A stretch of DNA of 64,000 bases from CBDCHC01 sp965217075 (GTDB taxonomy: Bacteria; Pseudomonadota; Gammaproteobacteria; PS1; Pseudothioglobaceae): positions 148,720-212,719 of the forward strand of contig CBDCHC010000010.1 in assembly GCA_965217075.1 (NCBI GenBank), given 5' to 3'. Position numbers and translations under genes: made by a program. The notes under the pieces are model-generated. The model worked only from the letters and a program-made list of their open reading frames with translations, was not told where the DNA came from and did not search any database. Positions 56,456 to 64,000 of the stretch are shown here, one piece after another (the stretch's first letter is position 1; every line of letters starts with the position of its first letter).

Positions 56456-57139
56456 ATGTTAAACCTTGAACATCAAAAAATTTTACAAACAAGTATTTTA
56501 TTTTCTGAATTTACTAACACTGAATTTAAAAAAAGTATTTTACAAGTTAGTCTCTGTAAAGTATTAAATCGGCATCTTCTTTTTGCACAAAATCAGATAG
56601 CCAAAGATTTTTTCTTATTGCTTAAGGGAAGAATTAAATTATCATTTTTATCGCCAGAAGGTAATGAAAAAGTAATTAAGGTAATTTTGCCAAAACATGG
56701 TTTTGCTGAGGCAATAATGTTTTTTAAGCAAAGAAAATATCATTTAAACGCAACAGCATTAGGAGACAGTAAAGTATTGCGTATTAATGCTGATAATTAT
56801 CTAAAAATATTGAAAGCATCACCTAAATCTTGTTTTAGAATTATGGGTAAATTATCACAGCGTTTACAATGGGCATCGGGAGAGATTGAACGCATGGCTT
56901 TATACAATGGTAAGTACAGATTGATTAAATTTTTATTAGCCAACACAAGACAAACAGAAACTTCAAATAGTGTGCATTTATCTTTTCCAAAAAATATTCT
57001 AGCCTCACAACTCTCAATTAAAGCAGAAACGCTTTCTCGTTTATTTAATGAACTCTCAAAACAGGGCTTAATAAAAATTAACAATAATGATATTATATTA
57101 CTCAAACCAAATCAATTAGAATCTATTATTGGTATTTAG
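56456..57139 (+). CDS. Crp/Fnr-family regulator, DNR/NnrR-like
   Basis: The 227-aa protein has a cyclic-nucleotide-binding fold (LFAQNQIAKDFFLLLKGRIKLSFLSPEGNEKVIKVI), the dimer helix, and a C-terminal HTH (LASQLSIKAETLSRLFNELSKQGLI) with an ExxSR recognition pattern that reads TTGAT half-sites. It lacks the N-terminal Cys cluster of oxygen-sensing FNR, so it resembles the heme-based NO sensors DNR/NNR that switch on denitrification genes. AGAGGAAG precedes the ATG. Its targets here are probably the boxes at 48988 and 57656. Confidence 0.85.
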   Translation: MLNLEHQKILQTSILFSEFTNTEFKKSILQVSLCKVLNRHLLFAQNQIAKDFFLLLKGRIKLSFLSPEGNEKVIKVILPKHGFAEAIMFFKQRKYHLNATALGDSKVLRINADNYLKILKASPKSCFRIMGKLSQRLQWASGEIERMALYNGKYRLIKFLLANTRQTETSNSVHLSFPKNILASQLSIKAETLSRLFNELSKQGLIKINNNDIILLKPNQLESIIGI

Positions 57140-57204
57140 TGGTTTTATAATAAATGACTTATTATAGGGAGAGATAAATAATAGGGCTGACGCAAGATAA
57201 ATGT

Positions 57205-57240
57205 GGGATATTGCGGGATTAGTTGGGATTGAATGGGATT
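57205..57240. repeat. Four GGGAT motifs with 10-bp period
   Basis: GGGAT begins at 57205, 57215, 57225 and 57235, with three of the four followed by T. The spacing is one helical turn, so all copies face the same side of DNA. There is no gene across them. Confidence 0.7.
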
Positions 57241-57655
57241 ACTTTTACAATTAGATTGTATTATTTATAATTAGAATATTTTTTAAAAATTGACAAATTT
57301 ATATCTAAAGAGTAACATTTTTACTAAATAGTGATTGCGATTGATAATAATTGAGCCTATTCTCTATAATTGTTTGAAACGGGGCTAAATGCTTAGGTAA
57401 ATTTACGAGACCCCTCTAAAGCAGTTGCTGTTTTTTTATATATTGTAGTTCTTCCCTATTTTCATCAATTGATTTACTTTTTTGAATAGCATTTCATACC
57501 AACTGACCATCTTTTGCAATTTTAATAATCACAACAAAATTAGTATTTTTTTGTCCTTTAAAATAAGCGATATAATTTGGTCTTATTGAAACTTGTTATT
57601 TAAAAAAATAATAATATTCTTTATATGTAAAGGTCTCATGTAATAATTTATTATT

Positions 57656-57669
57656 TTGATATAAATCAA
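57656..57669. promoter_or_regulatory. Perfect FNR/DNR-type operator upstream of the copper-chaperone genes
   Basis: TTGATATAAATCAA fits TTGAT-N4-ATCAA at every specified position and lies 51 bp before the PCuAC start. It should place the PCuAC-SCO unit under the same anaerobic/NO control as nosZ. Confidence 0.75.
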
Positions 57670-57720
57670 GGTAATTAGTTTTTTTTTAAATATAATCTTT
57701 AATTTTATTAGAAGCATTTT

Positions 57721-58200
57721 ATGAAACTAAATAAGTTTAAACTATTGTTAGCGACTCCATTGATTATGATTTTTCAATTTGTAAATGCTATAAATATAGA
57801 TGCTGATAATATATATATTGAAGACTCTTGGGTAAGATCTGCCCCCTCTAATGCACCAATTTTAGGTGCTTTTATGACGATACATAATCAAACATGGTCT
57901 GACTTACGATTAGTATCTGCTACGGCTGAAAATTTTCAGCGTGTTGAGCTTCATAGGACAATCAAAGCTGATGGTATGATGAAAATGGTAAAGCAGGAAT
58001 TTATTCCAATAGCTGCTTATAATAAATTAGTGTTAAAACCAGGTTCCTGGCATATTATGTTAATTGGACCAACTTCTGTTCCAGAGTTGGGGAGTATAGT
58101 GCCAGTTGTTTTAGTCTTTGATAATGGTGTTGTTAAAAATGTTGAATTGAAAGTTAAAAAATCAAATCACTCAAACCATTTAAACCACTTAAATCATTAA
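57721..58200 (+). CDS. Periplasmic copper chaperone PCuAC with His-rich tail
   Basis: A 159-aa protein with a signal peptide (to about residue 23) and the PCuAC fold: SWVRSAPSNAPILGAFMTIHN, VELHRTIKADGMMKM and LKPGSWHIMLIGP, which together give the H(M)..M..HxM copper site. The C-terminus NHSNHLNHLNH is an added His-rich metal-binding tail. PCuAC proteins hand Cu(I) to oxidase Cu-A sites; here, beside nos genes and behind a DNR box, delivery to the NosZ Cu-A is likely. nosL, the usual chaperone, is absent. Confidence 0.88.
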   Translation: MKLNKFKLLLATPLIMIFQFVNAINIDADNIYIEDSWVRSAPSNAPILGAFMTIHNQTWSDLRLVSATAENFQRVELHRTIKADGMMKMVKQEFIPIAAYNKLVLKPGSWHIMLIGPTSVPELGSIVPVVLVFDNGVVKNVELKVKKSNHSNHLNHLNH

Positions 58201-58201
58201 A

Positions 58202-58837
58202 TTGACTGTGTTTTCTATCAAAGTAATTAAAGTTTTAATTGTAGTTTTAATTTTAATAGTAATAGGTTTTTATTTTGTAAATAATAAAGAGGCTGGTAGT
58301 AAGAATGTTATTCCTGACTTCGTTTTACTTGATCATAATAAAACTGTTTTTACTAATAATAATTTAAAAAAACAATGGAGTTTATTGTTTTTTGGTTATA
58401 CACATTGCCCTGATATTTGTCCGACAGCACTTATGGATATAGCTAACTTAAAAAAAGCATTAGAAAAAAAAGGAATTCAATCGCCAAAAGTTTTATTTAT
58501 TACACTTGATGCAAAAAGAGATACACCAAGTATTTTAAAAAAATATATTCCATTTTTTGATAATAGTTTTTTAGGATTAACAGGTGATCAAGCCAGTATT
58601 GATTCTTTGGTTGATTATTTTGGTGTTTATTATGAGCGAATTGCTTATATTGAAAACAAACCAATTGTATTTAAAAAAGGTAAAATTATTCCTAATAATA
58701 TTAAAAATTATTCTATTAACCATAGTACTTCGGTTTACTTAATTTCGCCAAATGCAAGTATTTTTACGACTTTTCCTTCATCGCATAATATAGATAATAT
58801 GGCAAAAAGTATAAAACATTCTATGGAAGTATTTTGA
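58202..58837 (+). CDS. SCO1/SenC-family copper/thiol protein
   Basis: The 211-aa membrane-anchored thioredoxin-fold protein has one N-terminal helix, then the copper-binding CPDICP motif (FGYTHCPDICPTALMD) and a conserved His in NHSTSVYLI. SCO proteins insert copper into, or reduce, Cu-A sites. A TTG start at 58202, 1 bp after the PCuAC stop, gives the full N-terminus; GTG at 58208 is possible. The pair PCuAC-SCO matches known Cu-A assembly partners. Confidence 0.88.
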   Translation: MTVFSIKVIKVLIVVLILIVIGFYFVNNKEAGSKNVIPDFVLLDHNKTVFTNNNLKKQWSLLFFGYTHCPDICPTALMDIANLKKALEKKGIQSPKVLFITLDAKRDTPSILKKYIPFFDNSFLGLTGDQASIDSLVDYFGVYYERIAYIENKPIVFKKGKIIPNNIKNYSINHSTSVYLISPNASIFTTFPSSHNIDNMAKSIKHSMEVF

Positions 58838-59289
58838 AGAAAATATTATTTTTTATTGTAATTATAGCCATAATTATTTATAATTTTCCTAAGCAACATA
58901 AAGTTTTAAATAAGAAATTTATAGGGGTTAAAAATTGTTCAATAATGCAAGATTTGTGTTCTGTTAATATTTCAGCAACAGCTAGTGTTAGTCTTGATAT
59001 AACACCAAGAGGAATGCCGCCTACAAAATCAGCAATAGTTACTGTAAAGTTAAAAAATATAGATGCTTATAGTATTAATTTAGAATTTGAAGGTATTGAT
59101 TTGGATTATCATCCGCCTATCATACAATTAAATAATATTGACAATAAAACCTATAGTGGTGAGGTATATTTATCTTTATGCACTTTAGAAAAGACTAATT
59201 GGATTGCACATTTACGGGTTTATACCAAAACTGAAGTATGGAAAATATCTTATCCGTTTGTTCATAGTGGAGATGGATATGATATATAA
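58834..59289 (+). CDS. Small exported protein of the nos/copper cluster, unknown family
   Basis: A 151-aa protein starting at a TTG that overlaps the SCO stop (TTGA). It has one N-terminal hydrophobic helix (KKILFFIVIIAIIIYNF) and a periplasmic beta-rich domain with three Cys, one in the segment VKNCSIMQDLCSVN and one in VYLSLCTLEKTNWIAHLRVY. It does not match NosL or PCuAC in what I can read. The close coupling to SCO and the WIAHLRV-type ending, seen in some cupredoxin-like accessory proteins, suggest a copper or Cu-A assembly accessory. That is inferred from context only. Confidence 0.6.
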   Translation: MKKILFFIVIIAIIIYNFPKQHKVLNKKFIGVKNCSIMQDLCSVNISATASVSLDITPRGMPPTKSAIVTVKLKNIDAYSINLEFEGIDLDYHPPIIQLNNIDNKTYSGEVYLSLCTLEKTNWIAHLRVYTKTEVWKISYPFVHSGDGYDI

Positions 59290-59630
59290 AATATAGGGAA
59301 GCACAAATATTAATTATACTAATACCTTAATGGTAATGGCAAGGCTAGAAAAAATCATTATCTGTAACTATCCTTATCATATTTATTACTACATAATAAG
59401 TAATCAAACTTAAGTAAGGCAATTGGCAGATACATAAGAATACATACGCATGATCAATCAATAGCAGCAACACATGTTAATTTTGAATAACTTTTCCAAC
59501 AAGCAAAGGTTTATGTCAAATGACATAAACCTTTGCTTGTTAGGCATTTTAAAAAAATAATGTATAATTATTTTAGTTAAAGATTTTTTTAAAATAAGTC
59601 TTTTTGTTCTTTTAAATTCTTAAGATAATT
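59290..59630. other. Intergenic region containing a 44-bp palindrome, no gene
   Basis: No credible frame. The main feature is the perfect inverted repeat at 59498-59541. A TATAAT-like box (GTATAATT) lies near 59570, ahead of the broken lipoprotein gene. This is the left edge of the foreign-looking segment. Confidence 0.5.
59498..59541. repeat. Perfect inverted repeat, 21-bp arms, 2-bp centre
   Basis: AACAAGCAAAGGTTTATGTC plus A (59498-59518) is followed by AA and then its exact reverse complement (59521-59541). There is no T-run after the stem, so it is not a classical terminator for either strand. The arms are more GC-rich than the surroundings. Confidence 0.95.
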
Positions 59631-60856
59631 ATGAAAACAATATTAATATCATTAATAATATTTTTTTTTAGTTTCATGCGGTGGAGGCGGTGGAGATAAT
59701 TCACCAACCCCAACACCCACCCCAACCCCAACCAAAGATACAACAGCTCTAGTAATAAAAATCAACGGAGATAATCCAATGACAATTATTATTGGTAATC
59801 CATACACAGAACCAAGCGCTTCGGCAACTGATAATGTAGATGGTTCGGTAACTGTTACAATAAGCGGTTCGGTAGATACCAATACTCTTGGCACTTATCA
59901 AATCACTTATTCGGCAACAGACGAAGCGGGTAATTCTGCCACGGCAACAAGAACGATTTTAGTGGTTGAAAAATCTGAGCAATTAGGTTTTTCATTTGCT
60001 TCAAATTTAACATTAAAAAGAGATGCGACGCCTTTCACAAGAATTGCGACAAATCAAAAAATTGATAATGTTTTATACGAATCAAGTGATTCATCGGTTG
60101 CGACAATTGATATGAATAGTGGTTTAATTACTATTTTAAAAGTTGGCGTAGCAACGATGACTGCTAAATCCGCCGAAAATTCTGAGTTCAAAACTGCTTC
60201 GGCAACTTTTGTTTTAACGGTTGAACAGACCCTATTGCAAAGAATGCTCGGCGGAATTTATTTGCCAGAAGATAAAAATATTGATAAAGAAGTTTCTTTC
60301 AATATTGGAACGGGGTAAATGGAGGAAGAATTGACGGAGAATTGCCAATTTAATGTGGCAAATTCTAGTGAGTCAAATCACTGTGATCAGGATTATAGTG
60401 AAAATGGTAGTTATAATGTTTTTCTTCGTTGTGGCTATGGTGAAGTTCACGGAAAAATGGGTAGCCTAAAACTAAATGGACAGGCGTTGTTTCAATACAA
60501 CATTGCCCGTGATGTTATTTTTGCTAGCACTTTTGCAAGCGACCCTGCTAATCCAGCAAATGGTTTCACAGGAATGACAGTTCCAGTAATTGCAGATATT
60601 CCTTTGGGAACATCTAAAATTATAAATATTGAGGGAGCTAATTATTCGGTTTCACGAGAAATTTATAATGATGGCTCTAACTCGGGCGGGAACTTTTGAG
60701 CTCACCGATGCATCAAATACTTTTGGTGTAGCAGTTGGCACAAAAGTTTTATCTTGTGAAAAATATAATTTTATTGCCCAATATGATACGGCAAAAATTT
60801 TTACAAGTATTATTTGTCCTAAATATGGTGTTGTTAATCATATTAATACATTTTAA
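59631..60856 (+). pseudogene. Broken lipoprotein with DUF5011 and Big_2-type domains
   Basis: ATG 59631 encodes MKTILISLIIFF. Removing one T from the T9 run (59661-59669) continues LVSCGGGGGDNS, a lipobox with Cys, a TPTPTPT linker, a DUF5011 Ig-like domain (YTEPSASATDNVDGSVTV, then GTYQITYSATDEAGNSATAT) and a Big_2-like domain (LYESSDSSVATIDMNSGLIT). An in-frame TAA at 60316 interrupts it. The same frame goes on to 60699, and dropping one G near 60687 adds TFELTDASNTFGVAVG to a final stop at 60854-60856. Composition is richer in GC than its neighbours. It looks like a surface protein acquired from elsewhere and now broken. Confidence 0.65.
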
Positions 60857-60952
60857 ATTTTAGACATAACCTTTTCATTTTGGAAGAGGTTGTTTTATTG
60901 AAAATTTTATTTTCTCTCTTGTTTTTTTTATTTTTTTTGTTATATTTATTTT

Positions 60953-61530
60953 ATGAAAAAAATAAAAATTTTCCAAAAGAATTATCTCTGAATAGTTTTA
61001 ATTTTACTAATTATCTCAGGCTCAGTTTTTTCAAGTACTGAAATTTATAATAGTCAAAAAATTAAAAAAAATAAACCAGCATTTAAAATAAATCTAAAAT
61101 CTGGTTCTCAAAAAAAAGATTGAGCAACTTCTCTGGAAAATTATAAAGACAGATGTAAAAAAATAAAATTATCCGCCGGTGCTAAAAACGATATTTTTGT
61201 TCCCTACAAAACCAAAGAAGAATGAGAATCTTTTTTGGCGGCAGCAAAGGCTGGAAAAATTTCAGGACTTAATCCAGCAGATATAAAAAATTGTTGCACT
61301 AGTTTTGGCGAAGAATTTAGTGGAATAAAAATTTACTCACCATCTTTTGCCTTAGATTATTCTTCGGTAATAAATAATTATGGAGGTTCTTTTAACGCTC
61401 CAAATTATCCCAATTTATGGGCCTTCGCCGCCCTAAAAGAAGACGGTTCCATTGTTGCCTGGGGGAATTCTTCATATGGAGGTTCGGGAGCACCAACGGG
61501 AACAGGATTTACAATTATTAATACAGTTGT
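60953..61530 (+). pseudogene. Foreign surface-protein fragment readable only if UGA is sense
   Basis: From ATG 60953 a continuous frame is interrupted only by three TGA codons (60989, 61121, 61223) and by no TAA or TAG. With TGA read through, the N-terminus is a good signal peptide (MKKIKIFQKNYL-x-IVLILLIISGSVFSS). Then come KKD-x-ATSLENYKDRC, VPYKTKEE-x-ESFLAAAKAG, and an RCC1-like repeat WAFAALKEDGSIVAWG followed by GAPTGTGFTII, where recognisable sequence ends. Trp fits x best (compare YKTxxEWxSF), while Gly is also possible. The repeat type reminds me of CPR (Gracilibacteria-like) proteins. Host genes use TGA as stop, so this cannot be expressed intact here. Confidence 0.6.
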
Positions 61531-61630
61531 CGTTAGCAAATCAGTAGCATTACTGTTGAAAAATAATTGTATAGAATATATGTGTATAATAAGGTATAAT
61601 TATTTTTTTTTGGAAAGTTGGAGATTTATT

Positions 61631-64000
61631 ATGTTTAGAAAAGTATTGTTGTTAATATCAATTTTTAGTATTATTGGTTTAGTTAGCGCGTCACCAACTA
61701 AAGAGGAATTAAAAAATATCAAAAAAATAGTAGGGTATTTTCCAGACTGGGCAGTTTATGGCGGACATAGAAATTATTTTCCAGAACATATTCCATTTGA
61801 TAAATTAACACATATTAATGTTGCTTTTCTAGCTATTGTTGATCCTGAGAGCTCTGACAGTGATAGAGTAGTTATAGAAACAAAAGACGAGCCAACATTT
61901 ATTTTAAAACCTGCTGATGCTTACCCTGAGCTACAAATGGCTTTTGGAGAAAGATGGAATAGTCCTTATAAAGGTATATACGGACAACTTAAAAAATTCA
62001 AATTAGATTATCCTAATATAAGTGTTTTGGCTTCTATTGGTGGTTGGACTTTAAGCGCTAGTTTTCATCATGTAGCAGCAAACCAAGCAGGCAGAGATCG
62101 TTTAGCTGATTTATCAGTAGAATTTATAAGAGAGCATAATTTAGATGGAGTTGATTTTGATTGGGAATATCCATCAAGTGTTCGTGCGCCTGATAAAATT
62201 GATAGTATCAGAGATACAGGTACACCCTATGCTACAAAAGAGGATAAAGAGAATTTTACTTTGATGTTGAAAACTTTAAGAACAGCTTTAGATAAAGCTG
62301 GTTTAGCTGATGGTAGATATTATCAATTAACAGCTGCTGTAGCTGCATCTACAAAGAATATGGCTGGAACTGATTTAGATAAAAATACTGGTTATCCGCA
62401 ATATTTAGATTTGATTAATGTAATGACTTATGATTTTCATGGTGCTTTTGAAGATAAAACTAATCACCAGGCGCCTATTTATAAACATCCACAGCTTGAT
62501 GACGGTAAAGGGTTGACTGTTGAAGAGGTTTTAAATGAGTTTGTGAAAGCCGGAGTTCCTAAATATAAGCTTATTGTAGGTTCTCCTTTTTATACACGCG
62601 GTTGGGCTGGTGTAAAAGATGATGGCGGTATTAAAAATAAAGATGGTACGCCTTTACCTGGATTAGGTGGCTCAGCTACAAGTGGAGCTAAAGGCGCATA
62701 TGATGGTGGTAGAAAGGCTGGTCAAAATCCATATTATCTGGTTGTTAATGAGTTAATTGCTAATGGAGAGTTTAAAATTTATCGCGACCAATATTCACAA
62801 GTGCCTTATTTATATAGTGCTACAAAAAAGGAATTCTACACTTATGAAGATGATGTTTCCGCTAAGGTTAGAGCTGAATTTGTTAAAAAAAATGAGTACG
62901 GTGGAATTATTATTTGGGATCTTTCAACTGATTTAAATAAGCCAGAAGATGGTAATAAAGCTTTAGCTAAAAGCACTGCGTCAGCTGTTGATAGTGATTC
63001 TACTAAAAAATTAATAGATGTAATTTTTGAAACTTTTCATACAGATAATAAAGGACCAACTTTTGCTAATACTGATTTTAAAACTCCAGAAGAAATTACT
63101 GAAGAAAAAAAGAAAATTACTAGTATAAATAAACAATATAATCAACAATTACAAGGCACAAATCGCAAGAAAACAACAGAAGGTGATACAGGTTCAGCAG
63201 CAGTTCCTACAAATATAGGAGCTTTAGCTTTTTATGATCCAGAACACGGTCCTAAATGGAATAAACATTACGAAGCAGGCGATAAAGTATTATTAAATTC
63301 TGGTGAAAATAGTGGAAAGGTTGCACAAGCTAAGTGGTGGAGTAATAAAAAATCCAAATAATGATTTAAGCGATTGGAACTTATTAACTGATGAGCCTGT
63401 AGTTGCTGTAGAGCCTACTACTGCTACTAAAGAAGAAGTTAAAAAAGAGATTGAAGAGATTATTGCTAATATCAAAGCCGATAAAGCTGTTGAGCCTAAA
63501 AATACGCTAACTACAGTAACAGAAATTATAAAAACTATAAGCGATATTAATCCTATTACAGTAACTGTTCCAGCTCCTCCAACTCAGAATGATTTGCAAG
63601 TTCTACAAACACAGTTAAATGCCTGTCACGGAAGTCAAGTTTATAATTCTGGTGAGCGTTGTGTTGATAATGGTCAGTGGTATAATTTTAAGTGGTGGAC
63701 AAAATATGATGGAACTGTACAAGAAGGTATGATTGCAATTGCTCCTCCATCACAGCAAGCAGAAGTCCAGTTAATTAATGCACTAGGTATAAACAAATGG
63801 AATTCTAGTAGAATTTATACAAAAAAAGGCACTAAAGTGTTGTATGATGATGGAGTATTTGAGTCTAAATATTGGACGCAAAATAACCCACCAATTAAAT
63901 TTAATTCTAACACTCCTTGGAAATTTATCGGGTTTGCTGATATTAGTAAAGATGCTGATGTAGCTGATAAAGAAGTAGAGGTAACAATTGAAGATTTACC
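61631..64000 (+). CDS. GH18 chitinase with chitin-binding modules, frameshifted, runs off the window
   Basis: ATG 61631 follows TTGGAG and starts a signal peptide (MFRKVLLLISIFSIIGLVSA). The GH18 barrel has IVGYFPDW, SIGGWTLS and the catalytic DGVDFDWEYP (DxxDxDxE), then INVMTYDFHGAFED. After about residue 470 come CBM5/12-like modules with aromatic WW pairs. The frame stops at 63361, but removing one A from the A6 run at 63347-63352 continues KWWSNKNPNNDLSDWNLLTD and two more CBM-like repeats (YNFKWWTKYDG, SKYWTQNNPPIK), open to the window end. It probably hydrolyses chitin outside the cell. The frame also stays open upstream to 61235 by chance. Confidence 0.9.

Larger units (their letters stand above)
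57140..57720. other. Intergenic region with phased repeats and a possible small mobile-element remnant
   Basis: No intact gene in 581 bp. It contains four GGGAT motifs at exact 10-bp steps (57205-57240). A segment of about 230 bp follows, bounded by GAGACC (57407-57412) and GGTCTC (57632-57637). On the minus strand inside it, about 60 codons are open from near 57605 to a TAG at 57416 apart from one TGA (57494-57496). A perfect FNR/DNR box sits at 57656-57669. Confidence 0.45.

Noticed and set aside
61235..63361. Single 708-aa protein fusing the RCC1-like fragment to the chitinase
   Set aside because: The chitinase has its own ribosome site, ATG and signal peptide at 61631; the upstream opening looks accidental at a junction of foreign DNA.

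Overview
This is a 64 kb piece of a very AT-rich bacterial chromosome. Gene content points to a gammaproteobacterium: murA-hisG-hisD behind mlaC, rsmI next to yraN and a dolP-like gene, lptB, rarA, lpxH, and tmRNA. The complete nitrous-oxide reductase locus, DUF302 proteins, DsbD, PCuAC/SCO copper proteins and a DNR-like regulator would suit a sulfur-oxidising, denitrifying SUP05/Thioglobaceae-type lineage or a symbiont related to it. That placement is inference; no rRNA is present. Genes are tightly packed with many overlaps (ATGA, TTGA, TAATG), and start codons of divergent genes can be only 1-45 bp apart.

Layout. 1-5 kb: hisD (partial), hisG, murA, mlaC (minus), then uvrC. 5-11.4 kb: a DUF302/SUMF1/lipoprotein trio, bioD and dsbD. 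11.5-19.4 kb: a block with less extreme base composition, consisting of tyrS translationally coupled to a four-gene defence-like module (C5-cytosine methyltransferase, ParB-like protein, SNF2 helicase, DUF3883 nuclease) and a fructosamine-kinase-family gene, followed by tmRNA. 20-24.3 kb: envelope glycan and lipid genes. 24.3-33.3 kb: housekeeping genes (rpmE, rsmI, yraN, rnhB, rubredoxin, leuB, tsaD, lptB, birA, truA, tRNA-Val). 33.4-41.5 kb: a complete type I-F2 (I-Fv) CRISPR-Cas locus with 24 repeats. 41.6-48.2 kb: crcB, rarA, apbE, fabG, fabD, rpmA, rplU, a peptidyl-prolyl isomerase, lpxH and a DUF302 gene. 49-59.3 kb: nosZDFY-nosR, a Crp/Fnr regulator and copper-delivery genes with two FNR/DNR-type boxes. 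59.5-61.5 kb: a mosaic of foreign, broken surface-protein fragments, one of which needs UGA read as sense. 61.6 kb to the end: a GH18 chitinase with chitin-binding modules.

The most striking observation is a miniature CRISPR-like element between cas2-3 and cas7fv. Two degenerate repeats flank an 18-nt pseudo-spacer. Its first 11 nt exactly match a site lying between the -35 and -10 of the predicted cas7fv-cas5fv-cas6f promoter, as in the CreA/CreR family of crRNA-like autorepressors. Other signals are four CRISPR spacers that all encode an FNQDIG-type peptide of a DUF285 repeat protein, the Dcm/ParB/SNF2/DUF3883 module, the UGA-recoded fragment, a 44-bp palindrome at the edge of the foreign segment, and a run of single-base frameshifts, most of them in homopolymers. 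The frameshifts may be real slippage sites or assembly errors.
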